Source: an uncultured Lachnospiraceae bacterium (GTDB lineage: Bacteria; Bacillota; Clostridia; Lachnospirales; Lachnospiraceae). From it: 64,000 bases of DNA. The position numbers and the translations under genes are program-made. The DNA lies in contig CANQDS010000002.1 in the NCBI GenBank assembly GCA_947593655.1, positions 19,151 through 83,150 of the forward strand, in the 5' to 3' direction. The notes below the pieces were generated by a model. That model ran no database searches and was not told where the DNA came from. It saw only the letters and a list, made by a program, of their open reading frames with translations. Of this stretch, positions 20,941 through 31,323 are shown piece after piece. Positions within the stretch are counted from its first letter, which is position 1. Every line of letters begins with the position of its first letter.

Positions 20941-21636
20941 ATGGCAGAACATACGATAGTCAAAGAATTGCCGGAGTCGGAGCGCCCTTATGAGAAATTT
21001 TTAAACGGAGGAGCCGGGCGGCTGTCCGACGCCGAACTGCTGGCGATCATCCTAAAGACCGGCACGAAGGAACAGAATGCCTTGGAGATCGCGCGAAACA
21101 TCTTGCAGAACGGACAGGGGAATCTGTTAAACCTCTACGATTTTTCCTACGAGACGCTGTTAGGGTTTCCGGGGATCGGAAAGGTCAAGGCAATTCAGTT
21201 AAAAGCCGTCGCGGAACTGTCGCGGCGGATCGCAAAGACAAACAGCGGCTATCAGGTCCGGATGAGCAGTCCGGATTCCATCGCTGATTACTACATGGAG
21301 GAGATGCGCCATGAGAAGCAGGAGATCGTCGTCTGTGCGTTTTTCGATGCGAAATGCAGGTTTCTCGGGGATATGCGCATCTCGGCGGGAAGCACCAATT
21401 TCGCTTATTTATCGCCGAAGGACGTCATGCGCAGCGCGTTAGAGAAGAACGCCGTGCAGTTTATCCTGCTCCACAATCATCCGAGCGGCGATCCGGAACC
21501 GAGCGGCGACGATATCCGCATGACGAACCAGATGAGCGAATGCGGCAGGATGTTAGACATCCGGCTTGCGGATCATATCATCATCGGGGATAACCGGTAT
21601 TTCAGTTTTCAGGCAAATTCATTGATAAGAACTTAG
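20941..21636 (+). CDS. radC: RadC family JAB-domain protein
   Basis: LPESERPYEKFLNGGAGRLSDAELLAIILKTGTK; JAMM motif LHNHPSGDPEPSGDD. Confidence 0.95.
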   Translation: MAEHTIVKELPESERPYEKFLNGGAGRLSDAELLAIILKTGTKEQNALEIARNILQNGQGNLLNLYDFSYETLLGFPGIGKVKAIQLKAVAELSRRIAKTNSGYQVRMSSPDSIADYYMEEMRHEKQEIVVCAFFDAKCRFLGDMRISAGSTNFAYLSPKDVMRSALEKNAVQFILLHNHPSGDPEPSGDDIRMTNQMSECGRMLDIRLADHIIIGDNRYFSFQANSLIRT

Positions 21637-21653
21637 GAAAAGGGAGAGCAGCA

Positions 21654-22670
21654 ATGAACAACAATGTTTACGGTATTGATCTTGGCACCTGTAATTTCAA
21701 GGTTTTCTGCAAGGCGACAGGGAAGATACTGCAGGAAAAGAACACGATCGCGATCATCAACAAGGATCAGATCTATGCATACGGAGACGCGGCCTACGCC
21801 ATGTACGAGAAGGCTCCGGAGAGCATCACGGTGGATTTTCCGGTGGTCAGCGGCGTGATCGCGGACTTTAATTTCCTCCAGGAATTCATCTACGAATATC
21901 TGGAATCGAAGATGAAGGGCAAAGTCGCGGGAGCCGAATTTATCGTCGCCGTACCGACCGATATCACCGATGTGGAGAAGCGTGCGTTTTTCAACCTGTT
22001 TTATAAGGGGAAATTCAAATCCAAGCGCGTGCTTTTGTGCGAGAAGCCGATCGCGGACGCCGTCGGGCTCGGGATCGACGTCAACGAACCGACCGGAGTC
22101 ATGGTCGTCAACATGGGCGCGGACACCACGGAAATCTCCATTATCTCGCTGGGCGGCCTTGTTTTGAGCAACCTGATGCACTTCGGCGGCCGGCGCATGG
22201 ACGAATCGATCATGGCGCATATCCGCAAGGAGTTTAATCTGGTCATCGGGCAGAAAACGGCGATGGCGCTGAAGGAAACGCTCGGCTCCGGGCTTCCGGG
22301 GCGCACCGAAACGATGGTGATCGTCGGGCGCGACGTGGTCAGCGGGCTTCCGATCGAGATGGAGATTTCCGCGGAGATCATCTATGCCGCCATTAAGTCT
22401 ACGCTGGAATCGATCTGCACCTCGATCAAGATGATCTTAGAGAAGACACCGCCGGAACTGGCGCGCGACATCATCCACGCCGGAATTTACATTACCGGGG
22501 GCGGTTCGAAGATCCACAACTTAAACCAGCTGTTTGAAGAAACGACCAATATCCGTGTCAACATCTGCGATGCTCCGGAAGAGAGCGCGGTGCGCGGGCT
22601 GGTCAAGATCGTTTCCGATTCCAAATACAAACGCCTTCCGTTCAGCATGAAGAACAACATTTTGAAATAG
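21654..22670 (+). CDS. mreB: Rod shape-determining protein MreB-like
   Basis: YGIDLGTCNFKVFCK; MVVNMGADTTEISIISLGG; GIYITGGGSKIHNLN; upstream of mreC. Confidence 0.88.
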   Translation: MNNNVYGIDLGTCNFKVFCKATGKILQEKNTIAIINKDQIYAYGDAAYAMYEKAPESITVDFPVVSGVIADFNFLQEFIYEYLESKMKGKVAGAEFIVAVPTDITDVEKRAFFNLFYKGKFKSKRVLLCEKPIADAVGLGIDVNEPTGVMVVNMGADTTEISIISLGGLVLSNLMHFGGRRMDESIMAHIRKEFNLVIGQKTAMALKETLGSGLPGRTETMVIVGRDVVSGLPIEMEISAEIIYAAIKSTLESICTSIKMILEKTPPELARDIIHAGIYITGGGSKIHNLNQLFEETTNIRVNICDAPEESAVRGLVKIVSDSKYKRLPFSMKNNILK

Positions 22671-22688
22671 AGGTTTGACAGGGGTTGC

Positions 22689-23594
22689 ATGAAGACTTAT
22701 CGAAATAAAAAGAAACATCTTCCAACGAAATACGTGCTTTTGATCATGACCGCCGTCTGCGTATCCGCGATCTTTCTAAGCCTTACCCTAAACCTGTCCG
22801 GAGGTCCGCTCAATTCGATCGCCGGATATGTGTTTGTCCCGATGCAGAAAGGGATCAACGATGCGGGCATCTGGCTTTCCGATAAGGCCAACGATTTTCA
22901 GACGCTGGGCGAAGTGCTCGAGGAGAACAAAAAGCTGCAGGCGCGGGTGGACGAACTGACGGCGAAGCTGACGGAAACCAAGCTGGAGCGCTACGAACTG
23001 GACACCTACCGGGAACTTCTGGCGCTCGATGAGAAATATGCCGATTATGAGAAGATCACCGCCAACGTGATCGCCAAGGACAGCGGCAACTGGTTTTCCA
23101 CGTTTACGATCGACCGCGGGAGCCGGGACGGGATTCAAAAGGGTATGAACGTGATCGCCGGAAGCGGCTTAGTCGGGATCGTGACAGACGTGGGACCGAA
23201 TTACGCCAAGGTGCGCAGCATCATCAACGACACCAGCAACGTCAGCGCGATGGTCGCCAATACGCAGGATAATCTAAACGTCAGCGGGAACCTTTTGACG
23301 ATGAACCGCAGCGGCGTCATTACGTTTTCCGAATTAAAGGATAAGGAAGATCAGGTAAAGGTCGGAGATGAGATCGTTACGTCCTATGTTTCCGACCAGT
23401 ACCAGCAGGGAATCCTGATCGGCTACATTACCAGTATCGAGAATAATTCCAACAATCTGACAAAATCCGGAACCATCACCCCGGTTGTCGATTTTGAGCA
23501 TCTTCAGGTGGTGCTTGTCATCACGGATCTGAAAGAAACCGGCGAAGAGGATCTGGAAAGCAAAGATGCTTCGGAAACCGCATCACAGCAATAG
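22689..23594 (+). CDS. mreC: Rod shape-determining protein MreC
   Basis: N-terminal TM, coiled coil, TIDRGSRDGIQKGMNVIAGSGLVGIV. Confidence 0.93.
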   Translation: MKTYRNKKKHLPTKYVLLIMTAVCVSAIFLSLTLNLSGGPLNSIAGYVFVPMQKGINDAGIWLSDKANDFQTLGEVLEENKKLQARVDELTAKLTETKLERYELDTYRELLALDEKYADYEKITANVIAKDSGNWFSTFTIDRGSRDGIQKGMNVIAGSGLVGIVTDVGPNYAKVRSIINDTSNVSAMVANTQDNLNVSGNLLTMNRSGVITFSELKDKEDQVKVGDEIVTSYVSDQYQQGILIGYITSIENNSNNLTKSGTITPVVDFEHLQVVLVITDLKETGEEDLESKDASETASQQ

Positions 23595-23603
23595 GAGAGT
23601 AAG

Positions 23604-24125
23604 ATGCTTCGGAAAATCTGCCTGTTTTTCATCATTACAATCTGTTTTTTACTCCAGACGACCGTTTTTCAGGCGCTTTCCCTCGCGGAGATCGCGCCGA
23701 ACCTTCTGATCATCGCCGTTTCTTCCTTCGGATTTATGCGCGGAAAAAAAGAAGGCATGTTTGTTGGCTTTTTTTGCGGTCTGCTTATAGACATTTTTTT
23801 TGGTTTTTATCTCGGAGTATATGCTTTAATCTATATGTATATCGGATATATCAACGGAATCTTCCAGAAAAGGTTCTATCCGGACGACATGAAACTGCCG
23901 ATGCTTTTAATCGGGGCAAGCGATATTATCAGCAATCTTGTCGTTTATTTTTTCCTGTTTCTGTTCCGGAGCCGGTTCCGCTTCTGGGATTACCTCAGGA
24001 CGATCATTCTGCCGGAATTTGTCTATACGATGGTAATCACCATCTTTTTGTACTTTATCCTGCTGAAGGTCAATCAGGCGCTGGAAGCACACGAAAAAAG
24101 GAGAGCGAAGAAATTTGATGTATGA
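23604..24125 (+). CDS. mreD: Rod shape-determining protein MreD
   Basis: 173 aa, several TM helices, between mreC and PBP2; LLIDIFFGFYLGVYALIYMYIGY. Confidence 0.88.
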   Translation: MLRKICLFFIITICFLLQTTVFQALSLAEIAPNLLIIAVSSFGFMRGKKEGMFVGFFCGLLIDIFFGFYLGVYALIYMYIGYINGIFQKRFYPDDMKLPMLLIGASDIISNLVVYFFLFLFRSRFRFWDYLRTIILPEFVYTMVITIFLYFILLKVNQALEAHEKRRAKKFDV

Positions 24126-26958
24126 TATCAAAGATTTCCTGAAAAAATTTTTTAGTTCCCGCTTGTTTGTACTCTCGGTCGTCATGCTTCTGATGTTTGC
24201 GGTCGTGCTGGTGCGGATCTTTTCCCTCCAGATCGTAAACGGCGCGGACTATCAGAAGAATTTTACCATGAAGATCAAGCGGTCGCTGACGATCGACGCG
24301 GCAAGGGGCAATATCTACGACCGGAACGGCAATCTGCTCGCCTACAACGAGCTGGCTTACTCCGTCGTTTTGTATGACAGCGGGGTGTATTCCAACCAGA
24401 AGGAGCGCAATCGTTTGTTGAATGCGGAACTGGCCGAGATCATCGGCGTGATCGAGAAAAACGGGGGTACGATCTGCAACAATTTCAAGATCGACCTCAC
24501 CGAGGACGGTACTTACAGTTTCAACGTTTCGGGGACAAGCCTAAAGCGCTTTTTAGCGGACGTATTCGGCAAGACCTCCTACGATAAACTGGAATACAAT
24601 ACGGCTTTTCACTTTGACGAGGCCAATGCAACGGCGGAACAGGTCATGGATTATCTGATGCACGACGACTATAAATTCGGCGTAAACATCGATCCGTCCA
24701 AAGATCCCGAAGCCGCCGAATATCCGCAGCAGACGGCGTATGAGATCGTCGTGCTGCGCTATGCGATGGAAGAGAACCGCTATAAGCGCTACGAATCGAC
24801 GCTTGTCGCGCAGGACGTGTCGGATGCCGTGATCGCATATATGAATGAACATTCGGATACCCTGACCGGAATTACGATCGAAGAGGATACCATCCGCAAA
24901 TACAATTACAGCGAGTATTTTGCGTCGATCATCGGCTATACGGGCAAGATTTCCAGCGAAGAATACAAGCGCCTGTCCGAAACGGACGACAGTTACACGG
25001 AAAACGACATCATCGGCCGGGCCGGCTTAGAACAGTATTACGAAAGCGATCTGCGCGGAAAGAACGGGGAACGGGATGTTTATGTCAACAACGTCGGGAA
25101 GATCACCGAAGTGATCAGCAGCCAGGATCCGACGGCGGGAAGCGACCTGTATCTGACGCTGGATGCCGAACTGCAGAAAGCGGTTTATCTGCTTCTGGAA
25201 CAGGAGATCGCCGGAATCATTTATTCCAACATCCGTTCCGGGGATATTTCCATCAGCGACGTTTACTTTGCGCTGATCAATAATAATGTCATTGACATCA
25301 CGCATTTTAACAAAGACGGCGCTTCCGCGTCGGAACAGGAGGTCTATCAGGCGTTTTCCGTCCGTCAGGCGGCGGCGATCGATACGGTATCCGGGCAGCT
25401 TCGCGCGGCGTCCCCGCTTCCAAACAGCCAGATGCCGGAGGACATGCTCGATTATTTTACCTGTGTCATGGACGTTCTGCGCGACAGCGGGATCCTTGTT
25501 TCCGACCGGATCGATACCAATGACGAGACCTACCTCCGGTGGCGGGCGAATGCCATCAGCCCGGAGGAATACTTAAAATACTGTATTTCCCAGAAATGGA
25601 TCGATATTGCCGCGCTTGCCGTAGATGAAGAATACGCCGATTCCGCCGAGATCTACGACGCGCTGTGCAGCACGGTTTTGGAAAAACTGGCTTCGGACAA
25701 GGCTTTTTCCAAGGTCATCTACAAATATATGGTAAGCTCGGGCGAGATCAGCGGCAGGCAGCTCTGCCTGATCTTATTCGACCAGGGCGCGCTGGATTAT
25801 GACGACAACGTGGTAGGCGGACTTCAAAACGGCACGATCAGTCCGTATAATTTTCTGCTGGATAAGATCAACAATATCGAGATCACGCCGGCGCAGCTGG
25901 CGCTCGATCCGTGTACCGGCTCCTGCATCATCACCGATGCAAAGACCGGGGAGATCCGTGCGCTGGTCAGCTATCCGGGATACGACAACAACCGGCTGGC
26001 CAACGGCGTGGACGCTAAATATTACAACAGTTTGAACGAAGATCTGTCGAATCCGCAGTACAATTATGCGACGCAGGAGCGCACGGCGCCGGGATCCACG
26101 TTTAAGATGGTGACTTCGACGGCGGGGCTTGCGGAAGGGATCTTTTCGACGACATCGGAGATCGACTGCACCGGCGTTTTCCATGAGGTCAGCAACGAAC
26201 CGAAGTGCTGGGTCTATCCGGGCAGCCACGGCCTCTTAAACGTTTCCGAGGCGATCCGGGATTCCTGCAACGTGTTTTTTTATACGACCGGCTATAATTT
26301 AAGCTGCAAAGACAGCGGCACATACAACGATCCGGCAGGGATCTCCTATATCCAGAAATACGCTTCGATCTACGGATTAAACGAGAAGAGCGGTCTGGAG
26401 ATCGAAGAAAATACGCCGAAGATCGCGGACGAGTTCCCGGTCATGGCGGCGATCGGACAGAGCAATAACAACTACACCACGGCCTCCCTGTCGCGCTATG
26501 TGACGGCAGTTGCGACCGGAAAACTCTATCATTACCAGTTAATGGGAAAGATCGTCAATGCCGAAGGCGAAGCGGTGAAAAGCTACGAAGCGGACTATTC
26601 CGACATCACGCCGACGCTTTCGTCGGATCAGTGGAGCGCGATCCACTCCGGGATGCGCATGATGTGCGAAGGCCAGGCCGTCTTCCAGAATTTCCCGGTT
26701 GCGGTAGCCGGAAAGACCGGTACGGCGCAGCAGGTGGAAACGCGCCCGAACCATGCCTTATTTGTCGGATATGCGCCGTATGAGAATCCGGAGATCACGA
26801 TCACGACGCGCATCGCCTACGGGTATGCGTCGAGCAATGCGACCGCGGTGTCGAAAAACATTCTTTCCTATTACTTCGGGCAGCAGACGTTAGACGAGCT
26901 TCTTTCGCTGCACGCAGAGGGCGTAAACGGTTCGGCGGAAAATTCTTTCGCGGATTAG
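24118..26958 (+). CDS. Penicillin-binding protein 2-type transpeptidase
   Basis: TIDAARGNIYDRNGNLLAYNE; APGSTFKMVTS; AGKTGTAQQ; position after mreD; TTG start at 24115 also possible. Confidence 0.94.
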   Translation: MYDIKDFLKKFFSSRLFVLSVVMLLMFAVVLVRIFSLQIVNGADYQKNFTMKIKRSLTIDAARGNIYDRNGNLLAYNELAYSVVLYDSGVYSNQKERNRLLNAELAEIIGVIEKNGGTICNNFKIDLTEDGTYSFNVSGTSLKRFLADVFGKTSYDKLEYNTAFHFDEANATAEQVMDYLMHDDYKFGVNIDPSKDPEAAEYPQQTAYEIVVLRYAMEENRYKRYESTLVAQDVSDAVIAYMNEHSDTLTGITIEEDTIRKYNYSEYFASIIGYTGKISSEEYKRLSETDDSYTENDIIGRAGLEQYYESDLRGKNGERDVYVNNVGKITEVISSQDPTAGSDLYLTLDAELQKAVYLLLEQEIAGIIYSNIRSGDISISDVYFALINNNVIDITHFNKDGASASEQEVYQAFSVRQAAAIDTVSGQLRAASPLPNSQMPEDMLDYFTCVMDVLRDSGILVSDRIDTNDETYLRWRANAISPEEYLKYCISQKWIDIAALAVDEEYADSAEIYDALCSTVLEKLASDKAFSKVIYKYMVSSGEISGRQLCLILFDQGALDYDDNVVGGLQNGTISPYNFLLDKINNIEITPAQLALDPCTGSCIITDAKTGEIRALVSYPGYDNNRLANGVDAKYYNSLNEDLSNPQYNYATQERTAPGSTFKMVTSTAGLAEGIFSTTSEIDCTGVFHEVSNEPKCWVYPGSHGLLNVSEAIRDSCNVFFYTTGYNLSCKDSGTYNDPAGISYIQKYASIYGLNEKSGLEIEENTPKIADEFPVMAAIGQSNNNYTTASLSRYVTAVATGKLYHYQLMGKIVNAEGEAVKSYEADYSDITPTLSSDQWSAIHSGMRMMCEGQAVFQNFPVAVAGKTGTAQQVETRPNHALFVGYAPYENPEITITTRIAYGYASSNATAVSKNILSYYFGQQTLDELLSLHAEGVNGSAENSFAD

Positions 26959-26966
26959 GAGGAACT

Positions 26967-27650
26967 ATGGCGTTACCAGTTGTCATGAAAAGCGGAAAAA
27001 ATTATTTAACGCTCGTTCTCGATGAAGAGCTTCCGTTTGCGGAGCTTTTACAGGAGATCGTGGCGAAATTCCGGGAGTCCGAGAAATTTTTCGGGACGGA
27101 GCCGATCGCGATCGCCTTCGAAGGAAGGAAACTTTCGGAAACGGAGAACCTTCAGATCATGGATGCGATCGACTGCTATACCAATGTCCGGATCGCGGTG
27201 CTCATCGAACAGGATAAGCTGATGGAATACGCCGCAGATGCGGAGATCAGGAAGAGCCTTTATCCGGAAGAGATGGAGCTCGACCAGATTTCCGAAGAAG
27301 CGGTCTGCACGTTCATTCCGCGTGATGTCCGGGCGGGAGAGGAGATCGTTTCCCTGAATACGGTGGTTGTTTTCGGTGATGTCGAGAAAGGGGCGTCCGT
27401 CCGTTCCGCGGAGCATGTCATTGTGCTGGGCGCACTGTTCGGAGAGGCCGCGGTCGGAACGGAAGGAAATACCGACAGCAGGATCTTTGCCCTGCAGTTT
27501 GCGCCGGAGGATTACCGGATCGCGGATCTGGCCGGCGACCCGATCAAAAAGAAGGGGCTTTTTCAGAAAGATTTGAACAGGCGGCGTTTCCGCGAGCCGA
27601 AAACCGCGGCAATCGTAAACGGCGTCCTTCAAATAGATACCTATACATAA
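26967..27650 (+). CDS. minC: Septum site-determining protein MinC
   Basis: RAGEEIVSLNTVVVFGDVEKGASVRSAEHVIVLGALFGEA; followed by minD and minE. Confidence 0.92.
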   Translation: MALPVVMKSGKNYLTLVLDEELPFAELLQEIVAKFRESEKFFGTEPIAIAFEGRKLSETENLQIMDAIDCYTNVRIAVLIEQDKLMEYAADAEIRKSLYPEEMELDQISEEAVCTFIPRDVRAGEEIVSLNTVVVFGDVEKGASVRSAEHVIVLGALFGEAAVGTEGNTDSRIFALQFAPEDYRIADLAGDPIKKKGLFQKDLNRRRFREPKTAAIVNGVLQIDTYT

Positions 27651-27677
27651 TTCAATATTACAGGAGGTTTTGTTTTC

Positions 27678-28487
27678 ATGGGTGAAGCGATCGTTTTCAC
27701 TTCAGGAAAAGGCGGTGTCGGCAAGACAACAGCAATTGCCAACATCGGAACGGGACTTTCACTGTTAGAGAAAAAAGTCGTCATGCTCGATACGGACATG
27801 GGGCTTCGGAATCTGGATGTTGTTATGGGACTCGAAGACCGCATTACTTACAATCTTGTGGATCTTCTCGAAAACAAATGCCGGCTGAATCAGGCGCTGA
27901 TCCGCGATAAGCGGTATCCGAACCTTTATATGATCCCGGCCGCGCTGCACTGCAGGAGGATCAAGGAATACGAAGAAAAACTAAAGACTCTGACCGCACA
28001 ATTGAAAAAAGAATTTGATTTCTGCCTGATCGACAGTCCGGCCGGGATCGACGACGGTTTCCATTTTGCCGTATCCGCCGCCGACCGCGCCATCCTCGTT
28101 ACGACGCCGCACATTTCCGCGGTGCGCGATGCGGGAAGGGTGATCTATCTGCTGGAAGGAAGGCATTTCCACAACATCGGGCTTCTGATCAATGAGGCAA
28201 ACGAACGGATGATCAAAAAGCACAACATGCTTTCCCGCGAGGACATCGAAGAGGTGCTCGGCATGGAGAGCCTCGGCTGCATTCCGGCGGACGAGAAGGT
28301 CATCATCAGCCAGAACAAGGGGATTCCGGTCGTTTCGATCAAATCCCGCGCAGGAAAATCGTTCCTTGCGGCCGCAAAGGAGATCGCGACAGAGCGCATC
28401 GTTCCGGAAGGAATGGAAAGCGGGCAGGAGGAGCAGGAAAGAAAGCGGGGGCTCTTCCGCAGAAAGGAATACAATTATGAGGTCTAG
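27678..28487 (+). CDS. minD: Septum site-determining protein MinD
   Basis: GEAIVFTSGKGGVGKTTAIANIGTGLS; DTDMGLRNLDVVMGLEDRITYN. Confidence 0.97.
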   Translation: MGEAIVFTSGKGGVGKTTAIANIGTGLSLLEKKVVMLDTDMGLRNLDVVMGLEDRITYNLVDLLENKCRLNQALIRDKRYPNLYMIPAALHCRRIKEYEEKLKTLTAQLKKEFDFCLIDSPAGIDDGFHFAVSAADRAILVTTPHISAVRDAGRVIYLLEGRHFHNIGLLINEANERMIKKHNMLSREDIEEVLGMESLGCIPADEKVIISQNKGIPVVSIKSRAGKSFLAAAKEIATERIVPEGMESGQEEQERKRGLFRRKEYNYEV

Positions 28488-28680
28488 AAGAGAGTTATCC
28501 AATTCCATTGCAAAAGAACGGTTGAAATTAATGATCGAAACGGAGCCGGTGGAATGCACGCCGGATACCATGGCGCGGATGAAAGGGGAGATCTCGGAGA
28601 TCGTCAGCCGTTATTTTGAGATCAATCCGGAGAAATACGAGATCAAGGTGATCTTGAAGCAGAATAAGAAAAGAGTTTAA
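28477..28680 (+). CDS. minE: Cell division topological specificity factor MinE
   Basis: 67 aa SIAKERLKLMIETEPVECTPDTMARMKGEISEIVSRYFEINPEKYEIKV; overlaps minD stop. Confidence 0.9.
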   Translation: MRSRRELSNSIAKERLKLMIETEPVECTPDTMARMKGEISEIVSRYFEINPEKYEIKVILKQNKKRV

Positions 28681-28681
28681 T

Positions 28682-29824
28682 ATGTTAAAACAGTATCAAC
28701 TAAAGAACTATCATTTCCAGTTAATCATATATTTATCCGCTCTGACGGTCATCGGCATTCTGGTGATCGGAAGCGCCGAAAAGTCCGTGCAGAGCAAGCA
28801 GATATTGGGATTTGTCCTGGGACTGGTCATCATGGTGGCCATTTCCCTTATGGACTATTCCTTTATTCTGCGTTTTTCCTGGATCTATTACGTTCTCATG
28901 CTCGGATTTTTAGTGCTGGTCCAGGTGGCGGGCGACACCAGCGGCGGCGCGCAGCGGTGGCTGGAATTCCACGGGTTCCGTTTCCAGCCTTCCGAGCTTG
29001 CAAAGATCGTACTCATTCTCTTTTTTTCCTATTACTTCACGAAGCATCAGGAAAAAGTCAGCACGGCGAAGATCCTTCTGCTTTCGTTCGCGCTTGCCGG
29101 GATTCCGCTGGTGCTGATCGTCACGCAGCCGGATCTGTCCACGACCATTGTTACGGCATTTATTTTTGTTGTCCTCTTGTTTATTAGCGGATTAAGTTAT
29201 AAAATAGTAGTGACGGTTCTCGCGGTCACGCTTCCGACGGCGATCGTGGGATTCAGCTATCTGCTGCGCCATGCGGAGGAGATCATCGATTCCGGCTCGA
29301 GTCTGGCTTATCAGATGCTGCGCATCATGTCGTGGCTGGATCCGGAGAATCCGAAATACGCGGAACGGGCGGCGCAGCAGCAGAATTCGATCATGGCGAT
29401 CGGTTCGGGCCAGCTGTGGGGGAAAGGGCTGAATAATTCGGCAGTCACTTCGATGAAGAACGCGAATTACATCATCGAACCGCAGACGGACTTTATCTTT
29501 GCCGTGGCAGGAGAGGAACTCGGCTTTGTCGGTTCCCTTACGATCATCATCCTGCTTCTTTTGATCGTGCTGGAATGCATCCTGATCGGAAGGAAGGCAA
29601 AGGATCTCTCCGGACGCCTGATCTGCTGCGGAATGGCGACGCTGGTGGGATTCCAGAGTTTCGTCAATATCTGCGTCACAACGGGGCTGATGCCGAATAC
29701 CGGCGTTCCGTTACCATTTGTAAGCTATGGGCTGACGTCGTTGATCTCTTTATATATCGGCATGGGATTTGTACTGAATGTTGGCTTGCAGCCGAAAAAA
29801 TACATCAGGGGGATCTATCTATGA
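28682..29824 (+). CDS. rodA: FtsW/RodA/SpoVE family peptidoglycan polymerase
   Basis: GGAQRWLEFHGFRFQPSELAKIVLILF; TQPDLSTTIV; PQTDFIFAVAGEELGF; NTGVPLPFVSYGLTS. Confidence 0.95.
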   Translation: MLKQYQLKNYHFQLIIYLSALTVIGILVIGSAEKSVQSKQILGFVLGLVIMVAISLMDYSFILRFSWIYYVLMLGFLVLVQVAGDTSGGAQRWLEFHGFRFQPSELAKIVLILFFSYYFTKHQEKVSTAKILLLSFALAGIPLVLIVTQPDLSTTIVTAFIFVVLLFISGLSYKIVVTVLAVTLPTAIVGFSYLLRHAEEIIDSGSSLAYQMLRIMSWLDPENPKYAERAAQQQNSIMAIGSGQLWGKGLNNSAVTSMKNANYIIEPQTDFIFAVAGEELGFVGSLTIIILLLLIVLECILIGRKAKDLSGRLICCGMATLVGFQSFVNICVTTGLMPNTGVPLPFVSYGLTSLISLYIGMGFVLNVGLQPKKYIRGIYL

Positions 29825-30216
29825 ATATTGGACTTGTAGCGCATGATTCCAAGAAGAAACTTATGCAGAATTTCTGCATTGCTTACAGGGGGATTCTCTG
29901 TAAGAACGACCTTTTTGCCACCGGCACGACCGGAAGGCTGATCGAAGAAGTCGCCAATCTGTCCGTCCACAAATATCTGGCGGGCCATCTGGGCGGCTCG
30001 CAGCAGCTCGGGGCGCAGATCGAGCACAACGAGATCGATCTCGTTATTTTCCTGCGCGATCCGTTGAAACCAAAGTCGCACGAACCGGATGTCAACATCA
30101 TCGTGCGCCTGTGTGATGAACATAACATTCCGCTTGCAACGAATCTTGCAACCGCGGAATTACTGATAAAGTCATTGGATAGAGGAGATCTGGACTGGCG
30201 TGATATGTACAAATAA
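29821..30216 (+). CDS. mgsA: Methylglyoxal synthase
   Basis: MNIGLVAHDSKKKLMQNFC; LFATGTTGRLIEE; HLGGSQQLGAQIEHNEIDLVIFLRDPL. Confidence 0.94.
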   Translation: MNIGLVAHDSKKKLMQNFCIAYRGILCKNDLFATGTTGRLIEEVANLSVHKYLAGHLGGSQQLGAQIEHNEIDLVIFLRDPLKPKSHEPDVNIIVRLCDEHNIPLATNLATAELLIKSLDRGDLDWRDMYK

Positions 30217-31210
30217 CAAATCAAACAACCGAATGAGGCTGCTTTGCGCCGTCTGCGGTGCGGCTCTTCTGCTGGGCGGCTGCGGATCGGCAGAAAAAGA
30301 AGTGATCGAACAGCCTTACCGGGTTTATTCGTCTGCGGTCAGCAGCTTTCCGGAGCTGGAGGGAAGCAGTACCGCGGAGGGGGATTTTTTTGCGAAAAAT
30401 CTGTGCGTGACAGAAGATATCGATTTCGGCGAGGATCAGCTCCAGTATACCGGGATTGCGGAAGGAGCGGGCGTCTTTAATCTGGATACGAAGGAAGTGA
30501 CCTACAGCCAGAATCACTTCGGGCGCCTTTATCCGGCAAGTACGACCAAGATCCTGACGGCTTATATCATTCTGCAGGATGCCGATCTGGATGATACGAC
30601 TACGGTAAGCGAAACCATCCGTTCTTTAGATCCGGCTTCTTCCGTGTGCGGGCTCCGGGTCGGGGATACGATCAGCATCCGCGATCTTTTGTACGGTCTG
30701 ATGCTCGTTTCCGGAAACGATGCCGCGGTTGCGCTTGCGGAATATTATTCCGGCAGCGTAGAAGCGTTTGCGGAGGTCATGAACCGGGAAGCGTTAAAGC
30801 TCGGCGCGAGCCAGAGCCATTTCGTGAATCCGCACGGGCTTCCGGACGACAACCACTATACGACGGTATACGACATGTATCTGCTGTTTTCCGCCGCCGT
30901 GCAGCTGGACGATTTTGTCACGGTGATCGGAACCCAGCAGTGGGACGCGTCTTATACGAATGCCGACGGCGATCCCGTTTCGCAGACATGGTGGAATACC
31001 AACCAGTATCTGGCCGGGAAGCGCCCGGTGCCGGAAAACATCACGGTGATCGGCGGCAAAACCGGAACGACGTTCGAGGCCGGCTACTGTCTGTGCCTGT
31101 ATTCCTTAAACGCCAGAAACGAGCGGATCATCAGCATCGTCCTGAAAGCGGACGGACGTTCGGATCTGTATCTGATGACGGAACAGATTTTAAACGGCTT
31201 TGCGAATTAA
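30200..31210 (+). CDS. D-alanyl-D-alanine carboxypeptidase (S11, DacF-like) lipoprotein; start may be ATG 30233
   Basis: Lipobox LLLGGC; YPASTTKILTAYIIL (SxxK); SGNDAAVALAEY; GGKTGTTFEAGYCL. Confidence 0.92.
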   Translation: MICTNNKSNNRMRLLCAVCGAALLLGGCGSAEKEVIEQPYRVYSSAVSSFPELEGSSTAEGDFFAKNLCVTEDIDFGEDQLQYTGIAEGAGVFNLDTKEVTYSQNHFGRLYPASTTKILTAYIILQDADLDDTTTVSETIRSLDPASSVCGLRVGDTISIRDLLYGLMLVSGNDAAVALAEYYSGSVEAFAEVMNREALKLGASQSHFVNPHGLPDDNHYTTVYDMYLLFSAAVQLDDFVTVIGTQQWDASYTNADGDPVSQTWWNTNQYLAGKRPVPENITVIGGKTGTTFEAGYCLCLYSLNARNERIISIVLKADGRSDLYLMTEQILNGFAN

Positions 31211-31213
31211 GGA

Positions 31214-31242
31214 TTGTATTTTCCGTGCATGTATACTATAAT
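31214..31242 (+). promoter_or_regulatory. Candidate sigma-A promoter: TTGTAT-17-TATAAT
   Basis: Hexamers at 31214-31219 and 31237-31242, upstream of the 31324 CDS. Confidence 0.5.
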
Positions 31243-31323
31243 TATTTTATTGATATCGCGGATCCGGATTTGCGGGCGGGTTCGGAAGATTTTTTACAAT
31301 TATTGATCCAGGAGGAGAAGGCC

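Noticed and set aside
30646-31320. Long N-terminal extension of the 31324 P-loop ORF (ORF track 30646..31746)
   Set aside because: Overlaps the DacF-like gene out of frame; the real start is the ATG at 31324 with its own SD.
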